This document shows, in pieces, positions 42,691 through 51,146 of a stretch of 64,000 nucleotides of DNA. Position 1 is the stretch's first letter. Every line of letters begins with the position of its first letter. A program made the position numbers and the translations under genes. Under the pieces are notes generated by a model. The model made no database searches, was not told the origin of the DNA, and saw only the letters and a program-made list of their open reading frames with translations. The stretch lies in the NCBI RefSeq assembly GCF_026130605.1, contig NZ_JANFAU010000005.1, positions 62,001 to 126,000 of the forward strand, written 5' to 3'. This DNA comes from Sphingomonas lycopersici. Its GTDB lineage: Bacteria > Pseudomonadota > Alphaproteobacteria > Sphingomonadales > Sphingomonadaceae.

Positions 42691-43149
42691 ATGTCGCTGC
42701 AAATGCTGCTCGACGAGCGCGCGATCCAGCAGGTCTATATCCGCTATTGCGAGATCGTCGACGGGAAGACTTTCGATGATCTGCACGAAGTCTTCGCCGC
42801 CGATGCGACGGGTGATTATACCCAGGCGCTCGGCCCCGGTGTGATCAGCCCCGACCGCGCAAGCCTGATTGCCTCGATGCACGCCAATCTCGGGCCGAAC
42901 TCCAATTGCGGCGCGACGCATCACAATGTCGGCAATTTCCGCATCGCGATCGACGGCGATAGTGCGCGGGCCAAGGTGCATTATTATGCGGTGCATCTCG
43001 GCCAGGGTGATTTCCCCGGCGCGCTCTATTCGATGTGGGGGCAATATGACGATGTGCTGGTCCGCACCTCCGACGGCTGGCGGGTGAAGGCGCGCGTTTA
43101 TACTTGCGCGCTGTCGCAAGGCCCGGTGGTGACGAGCGCGCGGACTTAA
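42691..43149 (+). CDS. SnoaL-like (NTF2-fold) protein, BaiE-related
   Basis: SnoaL-fold protein of 152 residues. IQQVYIRYCEIVDGKTFDDL keeps the Tyr-x4-Asp pair (Tyr19, Asp24) in nearly the BaiE wording, followed by DATGDYTQAL, CGATHHNVGNFRI (His pair) and YDDVLVRTSDGWRVKARVY. The Asp106 equivalent is replaced (KVHYYAVHLG), and the final Arg is not in the TYTRIYE context of the 27923 protein. AGAGGAAGG precedes the ATG by 6 bases. It ends at a dispersed 73-bp repeat (43151-43223) shared with 50138-50210. Confidence 0.75.
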   Translation: MSLQMLLDERAIQQVYIRYCEIVDGKTFDDLHEVFAADATGDYTQALGPGVISPDRASLIASMHANLGPNSNCGATHHNVGNFRIAIDGDSARAKVHYYAVHLGQGDFPGALYSMWGQYDDVLVRTSDGWRVKARVYTCALSQGPVVTSART

Positions 43150-43150
43150 T

Positions 43151-43223
43151 GTGCTCCCGCGGAGGCGGAGGCCCAGTCTGGGTCCCCGCCTTGGGTTCCC
43201 ATCAAGGTAGTACTTTGATGGGG
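43151..43223. repeat. 73-bp dispersed intergenic repeat, copy 1
   Basis: Begins GTGCTCCCGCGGAGGCGGAG and ends in the palindrome CCCATCAA-N8-TTTGATGGG. The copy at 50138-50210 is also 73 bases and differs at scattered positions. This copy fills the gap between convergent genes (SnoaL and Dabb). Confidence 0.85.
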
Positions 43224-43236
43224 CCGTTCGCGCTGT

Positions 43237-43818
43237 TCAGGGATTGAGCACGCTCCGCTCGAACGCACAGAAGCTGTGGCACAGCCGCGTATCGACGATC
43301 CACTCCGGGCATTCCGGATCGAACCAGCGATCGACCCGCGCCCAATGATAGGGGTTGGTCATATACGGCCCGAGCAGCCCACCGATATCGGCATATTCCT
43401 GCTCCCACACATGCGTCCACACGCGCGCGCCGCTCGCCTTGGTCACCCGGCTCAACCGCCAGTTGCGGATCGTGCCGATATAATGCGGCATCGCCAGCGT
43501 CTCGCTTTCGAACTGACGTACCGTCGCCTCCGGCGTGCCCGGCTTCACCGCGAGCAGCAGGCAGCGATAGACCCCGTTCCGCAGCCCCGGCTCATGCGCG
43601 CCGCCGCCGATCGGTTCGTAGACGGCGCTGTCGATATGCGCGATCGCCGCGTCGCTCGGGACGGCCTCGTTCGCGACCTGACGGTGGAGGATCAGGTCGC
43701 CCCCGTCGAACACCCCCGGCAAGGTCGGCTGGGCGAGCGTCGCATCGCCGATATTGCGCGCGAAGGCGTCGCGATCGGCGCCGGGCTGGAGCGTGATCAG
43801 CGCGGTGAATTTAGCCAT
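43237..43818 (-). CDS. Stress-responsive alpha/beta-barrel (Dabb/EthD-like) protein
   Basis: Protein of 193 residues made of two ferredoxin-like repeats: MAKFTALITLQPGADRDAFA in the first and YRCLLLAVKPGTPEATVRQF in the second, with HYIGTIRNWRLSRV and WTHVWEQEYADI. No catalytic residues are identifiable. The ATG at 43818 lies 8 bases inside the 3' end of the preceding EthD-like gene, so the pair is coupled. Similar small barrel proteins accompany dioxygenases, Baeyer-Villiger enzymes and cyclases and may bind reactive intermediates. No function is assigned. Confidence 0.65.
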   Translation of the reverse strand: MAKFTALITLQPGADRDAFARNIGDATLAQPTLPGVFDGGDLILHRQVANEAVPSDAAIAHIDSAVYEPIGGGAHEPGLRNGVYRCLLLAVKPGTPEATVRQFESETLAMPHYIGTIRNWRLSRVTKASGARVWTHVWEQEYADIGGLLGPYMTNPYHWARVDRWFDPECPEWIVDTRLCHSFCAFERSVLNP

Positions 43819-44152
43819 TGCACAGCGTCTCCACATCCTCGGGCGCCGCGGCGAAGCGGCGCGCGCGGCTGACCAGCCGGGCGCCGGCGGTTTCCCAGAA
43901 CGCCGTCGCGCTCGGATCGGCGCCGGCGGCGAGGCGCATCCCCCACCAGCCCGCGGCCCCCTCGACATTCCAGACGATCGTCAGCGTGTTGGGCTGATCG
44001 TCCATCCACAAGGGCGGGCTGACCAGCACGCGATCGAGCACCATCCCGCGCGCCCGCGCGCCGGGGGCGTAATCGGCCATATAGGCATCGAGCAGCGCCT
44101 TGCCCTCGCCCGGCCGCGCGACGAGATCGTCGATGATCTGCACCGCGGTCAT
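43811..44152 (-). CDS. Small EthD/antibiotic-monooxygenase-like alpha/beta-barrel protein
   Basis: 113 residues, one ferredoxin-like unit: MTAVQIIDDLVARPGEGKAL, ARGMVLDRVLVSPPLW, NTLTIVWNVEGAAGWWGMRL, FWETAGARLVSRARRFA. The start at 44152 overlaps the quinone oxidoreductase stop (ATGA) and its end overlaps the Dabb gene by 8 bases. The Trp-rich WWGMR region suggests a hydrophobic pocket. It is either a cofactor-free monooxygenase-like enzyme or a binding partner of the neighbouring barrel protein. Confidence 0.65.
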   Translation of the reverse strand: MTAVQIIDDLVARPGEGKALLDAYMADYAPGARARGMVLDRVLVSPPLWMDDQPNTLTIVWNVEGAAGWWGMRLAAGADPSATAFWETAGARLVSRARRFAAAPEDVETLCNG

Positions 44153-45135
44153 TGCGCCGCCACCGCGAGCACGATCTTGCCGCGGACATGCCCGCTTTCG
44201 ACGCGCCGGTGCGCCTCGGCGGCATCGGCGAGCGGCAGCGCCTCGGTCGGCGCGGCGCGCACCTTGCCCGCGGCACACATCGCCGCGAGCCCCGCGAGAT
44301 GCTCGGGCTGGCGCATCACCGCGACCATATTGGAGAGGATCGTCACGCCCTTCGTAGCCGCGGCGGCGACCTGCTCCTCGCTCGCCGCCGAGATCAACGT
44401 CTCGATCTCGACGAAACGGCCGCCCGCTTTCACCAGTTCGGTCGCGCGCGGCAGCAACGTATCGAGCCCGACCGCATCGAGCACCAGATCGACCCCTGCG
44501 CCGCCGGTCCAGTCGCGCACCGCGGCGACGACATCCTCGTTGGCATAATCGATCGCGCGCTCGGCGCCGAGCTCGCGGACATAATCCGCGTTGCGCGCAC
44601 CGCAGGTCACCGCGACCCGCGCGCCGACCGCGCGCGCGATCTGGATCGCGAGGCTGCCGACCCCGCCGGCGCCGCCGTTGATCAGGACGCTCTGCCCGGC
44701 CTTGAGCGCGCCGGCATCGACCAGCCCGCCATAAGCGGTGACGCCCGCCACCGGCAGCCCGGCGGCTTCGGCCGCGCTCATCGCGGGCGGCGGGGGCGCG
44801 AGCATCGCCGGCCAGGCGAGGCAATAGTCGGCATAAGCGCCATTCTCGCCCTGCCCCTGTTTCGACATGCCGAACACCGCGTCGCCGGGTTTCACCCCCT
44901 CGACCCCGGCACCGACCGCCGCAACCGTGCCGGAAAGATCGAACCCAAGTACGAACGGGAATTTATACTCGAAATAACGCGAGAGCTTGCCCTCGCGCGC
45001 CTTCCAGTCGGCCGGGTTGACCCCGGCATAGGCCACCTTGACCAGCACCTCGCCCGGTCCCGGCGTCGGCTGGGGCAAGTCGGCCAGTTGCAGCCGCTCG
45101 AGGCCGCCGAAGCCGGTGATCGCAATCGCGCGCAT
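44149..45135 (-). CDS. Zinc-independent quinone oxidoreductase-like MDR
   Basis: Medium-chain dehydrogenase of 328 residues of the NADPH:quinone reductase group: MRAIAITGFGGLERLQLADL, AYAGVNPADWKAREGKLS, FDLSGTVAAVGAGVEGVKPGD, and the NADPH fold VLINGGAGGVGSLAIQIARA. The zinc ligands of alcohol dehydrogenases are absent. These enzymes reduce quinones, enones or 2-enoyl compounds. It begins a three-gene minus unit with the two barrel proteins, right after the intrinsic terminator that ends the luciferase-like gene, so it needs its own promoter within about 20 bases or depends on read-through. Confidence 0.87.
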   Translation of the reverse strand: MRAIAITGFGGLERLQLADLPQPTPGPGEVLVKVAYAGVNPADWKAREGKLSRYFEYKFPFVLGFDLSGTVAAVGAGVEGVKPGDAVFGMSKQGQGENGAYADYCLAWPAMLAPPPPAMSAAEAAGLPVAGVTAYGGLVDAGALKAGQSVLINGGAGGVGSLAIQIARAVGARVAVTCGARNADYVRELGAERAIDYANEDVVAAVRDWTGGAGVDLVLDAVGLDTLLPRATELVKAGGRFVEIETLISAASEEQVAAAATKGVTILSNMVAVMRQPEHLAGLAAMCAAGKVRAAPTEALPLADAAEAHRRVESGHVRGKIVLAVAAQ

Positions 45136-45151
45136 CTCTCTCTCCTCGCCT

Positions 45152-45181
45152 AAAAAAATGGCCCGCCCGATTGGGCAGGCC
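45152..45181 (-). terminator. Intrinsic terminator after the luciferase-like gene
   Basis: On the minus strand: GGCCTGCCC, loop AATC, GGGCGGGCC, then A and seven Ts (45152-45158). Nine-pair stem with one G-T wobble. It lies 15 bases after the stop at 45196. The clearest rho-independent terminator in the window. Confidence 0.85.
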
Positions 45182-45195
45182 AGGTGGGAGGGAGA

Positions 45196-46347
45196 TTATT
45201 CGGCCGCCTTTTTCGCCGCTTCCAACGCGCGGAAGTGCGGGATGACTTTCTCGCCGATGTTGCGGATCGTCTCCATGATCGCGGCGTGCGGCACGCCGCC
45301 CATCTGGAACAGGAACAGGATCTCGTCGGCGCCTGAGTCGAACAGCCGCTGGACATAGCGGATGCAGTCGTCGGCGGTGCCGTAGGCGTCCTGCACTTCC
45401 TCGTAGCTGCCGGTATGTTCGGTGCCGATCGCGATCTTCTCCTCGGAGAGATAGGCGACCACCGCTTCCTTCTCCTGCTGGAGGATCGCGGCTTGCTGGT
45501 CGCCGGTCAGCTCCTCGTCGATCGTCGGCTTCGGGCCGCCCTGATACCAGTGGCCGAGGCTCTCGACGAAGAAGCGCTGCCCGCGCAGACCGATCTTGCG
45601 CGCCTTTTCGCGGTCATCGAGCACGATCGACGGGCACAGCGCGGCGAGATGCTCGGTCGGGCGGAAGCCGACCTGATCCTCGGGCTTACGATTGCGGAAA
45701 TGCTCGCGATAGACCGCATTCTTCTTGGCGATATCGTCCGGGCCGGCGAAGCCCAGCACCAAAGCGCCGATGCCGCGCGAACCGGCGGCGACGAGCGTCG
45801 CCTCGCGGGTGCAGGCCATATAGATCGGCGGGTGCGGGTTCTGGAACGGCTTGGGGTGGATCGGGCGGCGCGGGATCTTGATGTAGGTGCCTTCGTGCTC
45901 GATCTCGTCCTGCACCATGATCTTGGGGATCAGATACATCGACTCGTCGATCATCGGCTGAAGGTCATTCAGGTCGTAACCGAACGTCCCGGCCTCCTGC
46001 TGCGTGCCGCCCTTGCCCATGCCGAAATGCACGCGGCCGTTGGACAGGATGTCGAGCGTCGCGATGCGCTCGGCGACCTTGACCGGGTGGTTCATCGCGG
46101 GCGGCAGGCAGACGACGCCGTGACCGATCCCGAGCCGCGTGGTCTTGCCGGCGAGGAAGGCGAGGAAGGTCTCGGGCGCCGACATATGCGCATATTGGGT
46201 CAGCGCGGTATGCTCGACCGCCCACACGTTATCGAAGCCCATTTCCTCGGCGAGCAACGACTGCTCGATGATTTCATGGAACGTCCGCGCCTCGTTCTCG
46301 CGCGACGTGTCCACCATCTGGGCTTCGTAAATGATCGAGAATTTCAT
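45196..46347 (-). CDS. Luciferase-like (LLM) flavin-dependent oxidoreductase
   Basis: TIM-barrel bacterial-luciferase family protein of 383 residues: MKFSIIYEAQMVDTSRENEA, EEMGFDNVWAVEHTALTQYA, LGIGHGVVCLPPAMNHPVKV, and ILSNGRVHFGMGKGGTQQE. These use FMNH2 or F420 to insert oxygen or remove hydride. The FMN reductase at 25127 could feed it. A C-terminal alpha-helical tail ends in ALEAAKKAAE. It is apparently monocistronic on the minus strand with the terminator right behind it. No operator of the shared type is seen in the 73 bases upstream. A Baeyer-Villiger-like role on a steroid ketone is possible but unproved. Confidence 0.87.
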   Translation of the reverse strand: MKFSIIYEAQMVDTSRENEARTFHEIIEQSLLAEEMGFDNVWAVEHTALTQYAHMSAPETFLAFLAGKTTRLGIGHGVVCLPPAMNHPVKVAERIATLDILSNGRVHFGMGKGGTQQEAGTFGYDLNDLQPMIDESMYLIPKIMVQDEIEHEGTYIKIPRRPIHPKPFQNPHPPIYMACTREATLVAAGSRGIGALVLGFAGPDDIAKKNAVYREHFRNRKPEDQVGFRPTEHLAALCPSIVLDDREKARKIGLRGQRFFVESLGHWYQGGPKPTIDEELTGDQQAAILQQEKEAVVAYLSEEKIAIGTEHTGSYEEVQDAYGTADDCIRYVQRLFDSGADEILFLFQMGGVPHAAIMETIRNIGEKVIPHFRALEAAKKAAE

Positions 46348-46420
46348 CGCTCTCCACCTTCCTGATCTGACTTGCAGCCGGAATAAGCGGAGAGCGATGC
46401 GCGCGCTTGGTCCGTTTGGA

Positions 46421-47188
46421 CTAAACCCGCTGCGACGAGATATTGCCCCCGTCCACCACCAGTTCGGCGGCGGTGACGTAGCTTGCGTCGTCGGACATCA
46501 GGAAGCGTACCACGCTGCCGATTTCCTCGGGCTCGCCGATCCGCGCGAGCAGGATGCGCTTCTCGAAGAAACCGGGGAGGTTGTCGACCGCGGGCTTCAT
46601 CATCGGGGTCATGATCTGCCCCGGCGACACCGAATTGACCCGCACCCCGTCCCGCGCCAGCCGGTCGGCGAGCGAGCGGACCAGCGAGAGCATCCCGCCC
46701 TTCGCCGCGGTGTAGATCGGGTTGATCGCATTGCCGAGCGTCGCGTTGATCGAGGTGATCGCGACGATCGCCGCCCCCTTGTTGGCGGCAAGATCGGGCT
46801 GGAGCTTCTGCGCGAGGAACGCGAGCGGACGCAAATGGGTGTGAATCCCCGCGTCCCAGCTTTCGGCGGTCATCCCGTCGATCGATGCGGTATCGACGAC
46901 GCCCGCGGCGTGGACGAACCCGCCGATCGATCCCATCGCCGCGCGGCTCTCTTCGATCGCGGCGTCATAGCTGTCGAGATCGCGGATATCGACGCCGAGG
47001 CCGATCGCCTTGACGGCGAATTCTTGCGCCACCGCCGCCGCGGCATCGCGCGCACGATCGGCCGCGATATCCCACAAAGCGACCGGGCGGCCGACCGCGG
47101 CGAGCGCCTTCGCCGAGGCCAGCCCGATCCCCGAGGCCCCGCCGGTCACGATCACGCCGGTCGCCGGCAGGTTCAACTTGGATGTCAC
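46421..47188 (-). CDS. Short-chain dehydrogenase/reductase
   Basis: Classical SDR of 255 residues: GVIVTGGASGIGLASAKALA, HAAGVVDTASIDG in place of NNAG, active site AITSINATLGNAINPIYTAAKGG and C-terminal SYVTAAELVVDGGNISSQRV. It starts with GTG at 47188, with AAAGGA 6 bases upstream. It lies between the luciferase-like gene and another SDR. Its resemblance to 3alpha/3beta-hydroxysteroid-type SDRs is only generic. Confidence 0.85.
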   Translation of the reverse strand: MTSKLNLPATGVIVTGGASGIGLASAKALAAVGRPVALWDIAADRARDAAAAVAQEFAVKAIGLGVDIRDLDSYDAAIEESRAAMGSIGGFVHAAGVVDTASIDGMTAESWDAGIHTHLRPLAFLAQKLQPDLAANKGAAIVAITSINATLGNAINPIYTAAKGGMLSLVRSLADRLARDGVRVNSVSPGQIMTPMMKPAVDNLPGFFEKRILLARIGEPEEIGSVVRFLMSDDASYVTAAELVVDGGNISSQRV

Positions 47189-47226
47189 TTAATGTCCTTT
47201 CCGTTTGACATCGCCAGCCCCCCTTG

Positions 47227-47278
47227 TGTCCCGGCGAACGCGGGGACCCAGCCTGGCCTCCCGCCTTGGCGGGAGCAC
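47227..47278. repeat. Paired short hairpins between two SDR genes
   Basis: GTCCC-N10-GGGAC-type hairpin at 47228-47247 and CTCCCGCC-TT-GGCGGGAG (47258-47275). Related in wording (GGGACCCAGCCTGG) to the 73-bp repeats at 43151 and 50138. Fills the gap between SDR genes at 47188 and 47304. Confidence 0.7.
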
Positions 47279-47303
47279 AATAGGGGGAGTCGCTGCGGGC
47301 CTC

Positions 47304-48176
47304 TCAATAAACCGCCGCCGGGTTCGGCTCCGGCGGGCTGCCGAGCATCTCGCGATACGACGGCCGCTCCTTGCCGCGGTCGGTGACGCCGAGATCGCGC
47401 GCCACTTCCGCGCCGATCAGCGTCCGCCCGCTGAGCGCCGCGCCCTTGGGATCGGTCGCCAGCGCATAGATGATGTGCCCCGTGAACTCGGGGTTCTCGG
47501 CGGTCTCGATGAAGCCTTCATACTGTTCCGGGTTGGTCTCGCGCGCGATCGCCGAGCGCTCGGTGACCAGCGGGCCCATCCAGATCGAGAAGGTGCGCAC
47601 GCCCGTCTCGCGCAGATCATGCTCCATATCATGTGCGAATTTGTCGATCCCCGCCTTTTGCGCACCATAGGCCGGCCCGTGCATGTAGCAGGAGGCGCCG
47701 AACGACGAGCCGAAGGCGATCGTCCCCGAACCCTGCCGCACCATCATCTTCGCCGCGTGCCAGCTCGCGACATAGGCCGAGCGTAGCCCGACATCGAGGA
47801 TGCCGACCGCCGCCAGTTCCTTTTCCCAGAACGGTTTCTTCTCGATCAATTGCCGGTGCATGTAAGCGGCATTGTTGACGAGGATATCGAGCCGCCCCTG
47901 CTCGCGCTCGATCTGTTCGAACAGCGCGGCGACCTGCGCGTCGTCGCTATGATCGCACACCACCGGGATCCCCTTGCCCCCTGCCCTGGTCACCGCCTCG
48001 GCGGTTTCGCCGACGGTGCCCGGCAGCACCGTGCCGTCCCAGCCGTGCGCCAGCCCCGGCGCGGTGCTCCGCCCGGTGACATAGACCGTCATCCCCTTCT
48101 CGCCGAACCCGCGCGCAATTCCCGCCCCCGCGCCCCGGCTGGCGCCGGTGACCAGTGCAACCTTCGGCTCGACCAT
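47304..48176 (-). CDS. DHRS1-like short-chain dehydrogenase/reductase
   Basis: SDR of 290 residues of the DHRS1-like group: KVALVTGASRGAGAGIARGF, an extended loop after strand 2 (STAPGLAHGWDGTVLPGTVG), LVNNAAYMHRQ, and an active site with SSFGASCYMHGPAYGAQKAG. C-terminal extension GKERPSYREMLGSPPEP. Human DHRS1 acts on steroids among other carbonyls, which agrees with the setting but does not prove it. It is divergent from the amidohydrolase at 48404; the 227-base gap is AT-richer than the surroundings and contains one degenerate half of the shared operator. Confidence 0.84.
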   Translation of the reverse strand: MVEPKVALVTGASRGAGAGIARGFGEKGMTVYVTGRSTAPGLAHGWDGTVLPGTVGETAEAVTRAGGKGIPVVCDHSDDAQVAALFEQIEREQGRLDILVNNAAYMHRQLIEKKPFWEKELAAVGILDVGLRSAYVASWHAAKMMVRQGSGTIAFGSSFGASCYMHGPAYGAQKAGIDKFAHDMEHDLRETGVRTFSIWMGPLVTERSAIARETNPEQYEGFIETAENPEFTGHIIYALATDPKGAALSGRTLIGAEVARDLGVTDRGKERPSYREMLGSPPEPNPAAVY

Positions 48177-48210
48177 GACAATCCTTTCCCGATTCGACGC
48201 AAACTAGCGT

Positions 48211-48240
48211 ATTTTTATCAAAATAGCCCACAGACTCGAA
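48211..48240. promoter_or_regulatory. Degenerate operator-like site in a divergent region
   Basis: The right arm ACTCGAA fits, and the adjoining spacer begins TCAAAATAGC, identical to the spacer of the perfect site at 13610-13639 read on its other strand. The left arm ATTTTTA does not fit. Recorded as a possible weak or decayed eighth site between 47304-48176 and 48404. Confidence 0.25.
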
Positions 48241-48403
48241 TTTATAAACGTAATTATCTGCGCACAAGGCCAATGTCGACGCCTCCCTTCGCGGGAATGA
48301 CGAGGAGGTTTTCTGAGCGCTTTTAGCCAAAATGGATGATGCCTGGCCCCTGTCGCCGCGGGAAGCTTAGGATTAGAAATATCCGACTGGAGAGGCGCGG
48401 CGC

Positions 48404-50110
48404 ATGAGCGAACATGATCTGGTGATCCGTGGCGGGACGATCGTCGACGGCAGCGGCGGGACACTGTTCGATGGCGATGTCGCGGTGAAGGACGGGCAGA
48501 TCGTCGCGCTGGGCAATGTCGGCGGGCGTGGCGCCGAGGAGATCGACGCCAGGGGCCGGATCGTCACCCCTGGCTTCGTCGACGTCCACACCCATTATGA
48601 CGGTCAGGCGATCTGGTCCGCGCGGCTCGCGCCCTCCTCGTCACACGGCGTCACCACCGCGGTGATGGGCAATTGCGGGGTCGGCTTCGCGCCCTGCCGC
48701 GCCGACGACCGCGATCTGCTCGTCCGGGTGATGGAGGGGGTCGAGGATATCCCCGGCGTGGTGATGACCGAAGGGCTGCGCTGGGATTGGGAGACCTTTC
48801 CCGACTATCTCGACCGGCTCGAGGCGGGGCGGCGCGATATCGACGTTGCCGCCTATCTCCCGCACTCCCCGCTGCGCGTCTATGTGATGGGCGAGCGCGG
48901 CGCGAAACGCGAAGCAGCGACCGAGGGCGATCTCGCGCGGATGCGCGCGCTGAGCCGGGAGGCGGTCGAGGCCGGCGCGCTCGGCTTCGCCACCTCTCGG
49001 CTCAACATCCACCGCACCGCCGACGGCGATCAGATCCCGAGCTACGACGCCGACACCGCCGAACTCAAGGCGATCTGCGCGGGGATGAGCGATGCCGGTT
49101 CGGGCATATTGCAGATCGTGCTCGACGCCTATCGCGGCTGGGCCGACGAGTTCGACGTGATGGCCGACGTGGTCAAGGCATGCGGCCGCCCCGCGACCTA
49201 TACGCTCGCTTGCGGCAATGACGGGCCGCCGACCTGGCGCGAGGCGATCGCGCGGATGGAAGCGGCCAATGCCGCCGGCTCGTCGATCACCGCGCAGGTG
49301 ATGCCGCGGCCGATCGGGCTAATCGCCGGGATCGAGCTATCGGTCCACCCCTTCGTGCTGTGCCCGAGCTATCGCGCGATCGCGCACCTCCCGCTCGCCG
49401 AGCGGATCGCGGCGATGCGCGATCCCGCGGTGCGTCGCGCGATCCTTTCCGACACCCCCGAGCCGGGCCACCCGCTCTCCGGCATCGCGCGAATCTGGCA
49501 GTGGATGTTCCCGCTCAACGATCCGCCGAATTACGCCCCACCTGCCGATCAGAGCATCGCCGCGCTTGCCGCCGCGCGCGGCTGCACCCCGGCCGATTAT
49601 GCCTATGACGCCTTCCTCGACAGCGCGGGCGAGGCGATGTTCCTCGCCGCCCTGGGCAATTATGAGAACGGCCGGCTCGACGCGGCATATGAGATGCTGA
49701 CCCACCCTAATTGCGTCCCCGGGCTCGGTGACGGCGGGGCGCATTACGGCGCGGTGTGCGACGCGAGCTATTCGACCTTCCTCCTTACGCATTGGGTGCG
49801 CGACGCGACGGAGCAGCGGATCGACTTGGCGCGGGCGATCCATATGCTCACGTCACGGACCGCGCAGACGGTGGGGCTCGGCGATCGCGGCGTGCTGCGC
49901 ATCGGCGCCAAGGCGGATATCAATGTGATCGACCTCGATCGCCTGCAGCTGCACCGCCCGGAGATCGTCCGCGACTTGCCCGCGGGCGGGCGACGACTCG
50001 ATCAGCGCGCCAGCGGTTACGATGCGACGATCGTGTCGGGCGCGGTGATCCGCCGCCACGGCGAGGCGACCGGCGCGCTGCCGGGCCGATTGGTGCGCGG
50101 GGCGCGGTAG
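48404..50110 (+). CDS. Amidohydrolase (N-acyl-D-amino-acid deacylase type)
   Basis: Amidohydrolase_3 protein of 568 residues: [20 protein letters not shown], metal-binding [29 protein letters not shown], a lid region, and [20 protein letters not shown] with the catalytic Asp, ending [17 protein letters not shown]. No signal peptide, so cytoplasmic. The family hydrolyses N-acyl amino acids or related amides and ureas; in a steroid cluster, cleavage of an amino-acid conjugate would make sense but is inference. It is monocistronic between an SDR promoter region and a 73-bp repeat. Confidence 0.85.
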   Translation: MSEHDLVIRGGTIVDGSGGTLFDGDVAVKDGQIVALGNVGGRGAEEIDARGRIVTPGFVDVHTHYDGQAIWSARLAPSSSHGVTTAVMGNCGVGFAPCRADDRDLLVRVMEGVEDIPGVVMTEGLRWDWETFPDYLDRLEAGRRDIDVAAYLPHSPLRVYVMGERGAKREAATEGDLARMRALSREAVEAGALGFATSRLNIHRTADGDQIPSYDADTAELKAICAGMSDAGSGILQIVLDAYRGWADEFDVMADVVKACGRPATYTLACGNDGPPTWREAIARMEAANAAGSSITAQVMPRPIGLIAGIELSVHPFVLCPSYRAIAHLPLAERIAAMRDPAVRRAILSDTPEPGHPLSGIARIWQWMFPLNDPPNYAPPADQSIAALAAARGCTPADYAYDAFLDSAGEAMFLAALGNYENGRLDAAYEMLTHPNCVPGLGDGGAHYGAVCDASYSTFLLTHWVRDATEQRIDLARAIHMLTSRTAQTVGLGDRGVLRIGAKADINVIDLDRLQLHRPEIVRDLPAGGRRLDQRASGYDATIVSGAVIRRHGEATGALPGRLVRGAR

Positions 50111-50137
50111 CTATTCCCGTCATCCCAAGCCCGGCTT

Positions 50138-50210
50138 GTGCTCCCGCGAAGGCAGGAGCCCAGGCTGGGTCCCGCCTTGGGTTCCCATCAAAGTAATACT
50201 TTAGATGGGG
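50138..50210. repeat. 73-bp dispersed intergenic repeat, copy 2
   Basis: Begins GTGCTCCCGCGAAGGCAGGA and ends CCCATCAAAGTAATACTTTA then GATGGGG. Same length as the copy at 43151-43223. It follows the amidohydrolase stop by 27 bases, so both copies sit at the 3' end of a transcription unit. Confidence 0.85.
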
Positions 50211-50253
50211 GCCCTTCGCGGAGACCCAAGAAAGGAGCGCGGCATTGAGTGTT

Positions 50254-50283
50254 TTCGTAGTTCAACGTCATATATTTTACGCT
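50254..50283. promoter_or_regulatory. 30-bp split palindrome (putative operator) upstream of the SDR-fadE30 operon
   Basis: TTCGTAG-N16-TTACGCT, 75 bases before the ATG at 50359. Same spacing as the other sites; the last base of the right arm (T for A) is the only mismatch to the core. Confidence 0.62.
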
Positions 50284-50358
50284 ATGCATTGACAGTCACG
50301 CCGCCAACGCGCCAATTGCGTTGACTTCAGCGCAATCGGATTCGGTGGAACCGCGCCA

Positions 50359-51132
50359 ATGACACAGGATTTCACGGGAGAGGTGGCGATCGTCACCGGC
50401 GGGAGTGACGGCATCGGCCGGGCGACCGCGCGGTTGCTCGCGCAGCGTGGCGCGACCGTCGCGATCTGCGCGCGCCGGCCGGACAAGCTCGCCGAGGCCG
50501 AGGCGGAAATCGCCGCGACCGGGGGCAAGGTCGAAATCCACCAGCTCGACGTTTCCGACGATGCGGCGTTCACCGCGCTCGTCGAGGATGTCGCGCGGCG
50601 CCACGGCCGGCTCGACATGATGGTCAACAATGCGATGTCGGTCCATTATGCGCCGATCGGCAGTCTGACGCTCGATCAGTGGCGGCAGGATTTCGCGGTC
50701 AACGCCGATGCGGTGTTCGTCGGCACCAAGGCGGCGATGGGGGTGATGGCGAAACAGGGCAAGGGCTCGATCGTCAACATCTCCTCCTCCTGCGGCATCC
50801 GCGCCGCGCCTTATATGGCGAGCTATTCGGCGTCGAAGGCGGCGCTGATCCAGTTCACCGCGGTCGCCGCGATGGAGGGCGCGCGATCGGGCATCCGCGT
50901 CAATGCGATCGTCCCCGGACAGGTGCAGACCGCCGCGACCGAGGCGTTCGGCAAGGCCGCGCCCGATACCGCCGCCAAGACGATCGACGCGATCCCGATG
51001 GGCCGCGGCGGCGCGCCCGACGAACTCGCCGAGGCGATCCTGTTCATGCTGTCCGACGCCGCAAGCTATATCACCGGCACCGCGCTGCCGGTCGACGGCG
51101 GCAAGGCCGCGCAACTCTATCTGCCGTCATAA
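50359..51132 (+). CDS. Short-chain dehydrogenase/reductase
   Basis: Classical SDR of 257 residues: VAIVTGGSDGIGRATARLLA, VNNAMSVHYAP in place of NNAG, active site NISSSCGIRAAPYMASYSASKAA and SYITGTALPVDGGKAAQ. It opens the plus operon that ends with fadE30 and is the first gene behind the operator at 50254-50283. The ribosome-binding site is poor (GGTGGAA about 10 bases upstream). The stop touches an ATG of the next gene. It may act on a 7- or 12-hydroxyl or a 3-hydroxyacyl-CoA; undecided. Confidence 0.86.
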   Translation: MTQDFTGEVAIVTGGSDGIGRATARLLAQRGATVAICARRPDKLAEAEAEIAATGGKVEIHQLDVSDDAAFTALVEDVARRHGRLDMMVNNAMSVHYAPIGSLTLDQWRQDFAVNADAVFVGTKAAMGVMAKQGKGSIVNISSSCGIRAAPYMASYSASKAALIQFTAVAAMEGARSGIRVNAIVPGQVQTAATEAFGKAAPDTAAKTIDAIPMGRGGAPDELAEAILFMLSDAASYITGTALPVDGGKAAQLYLPS

Positions 51133-51146
51133 TGGGAGCCGCCGCG

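Noticed and set aside
48404..50110. The amidohydrolase considered as a dihydroorotase, hydantoinase or urease-type enzyme
   Set aside because: The [10 protein letters not shown] and [10 protein letters not shown] stretches and the length of 568 residues fit N-acyl-D-amino-acid deacylase-like amidohydrolases better; no pyrimidine genes are nearby.
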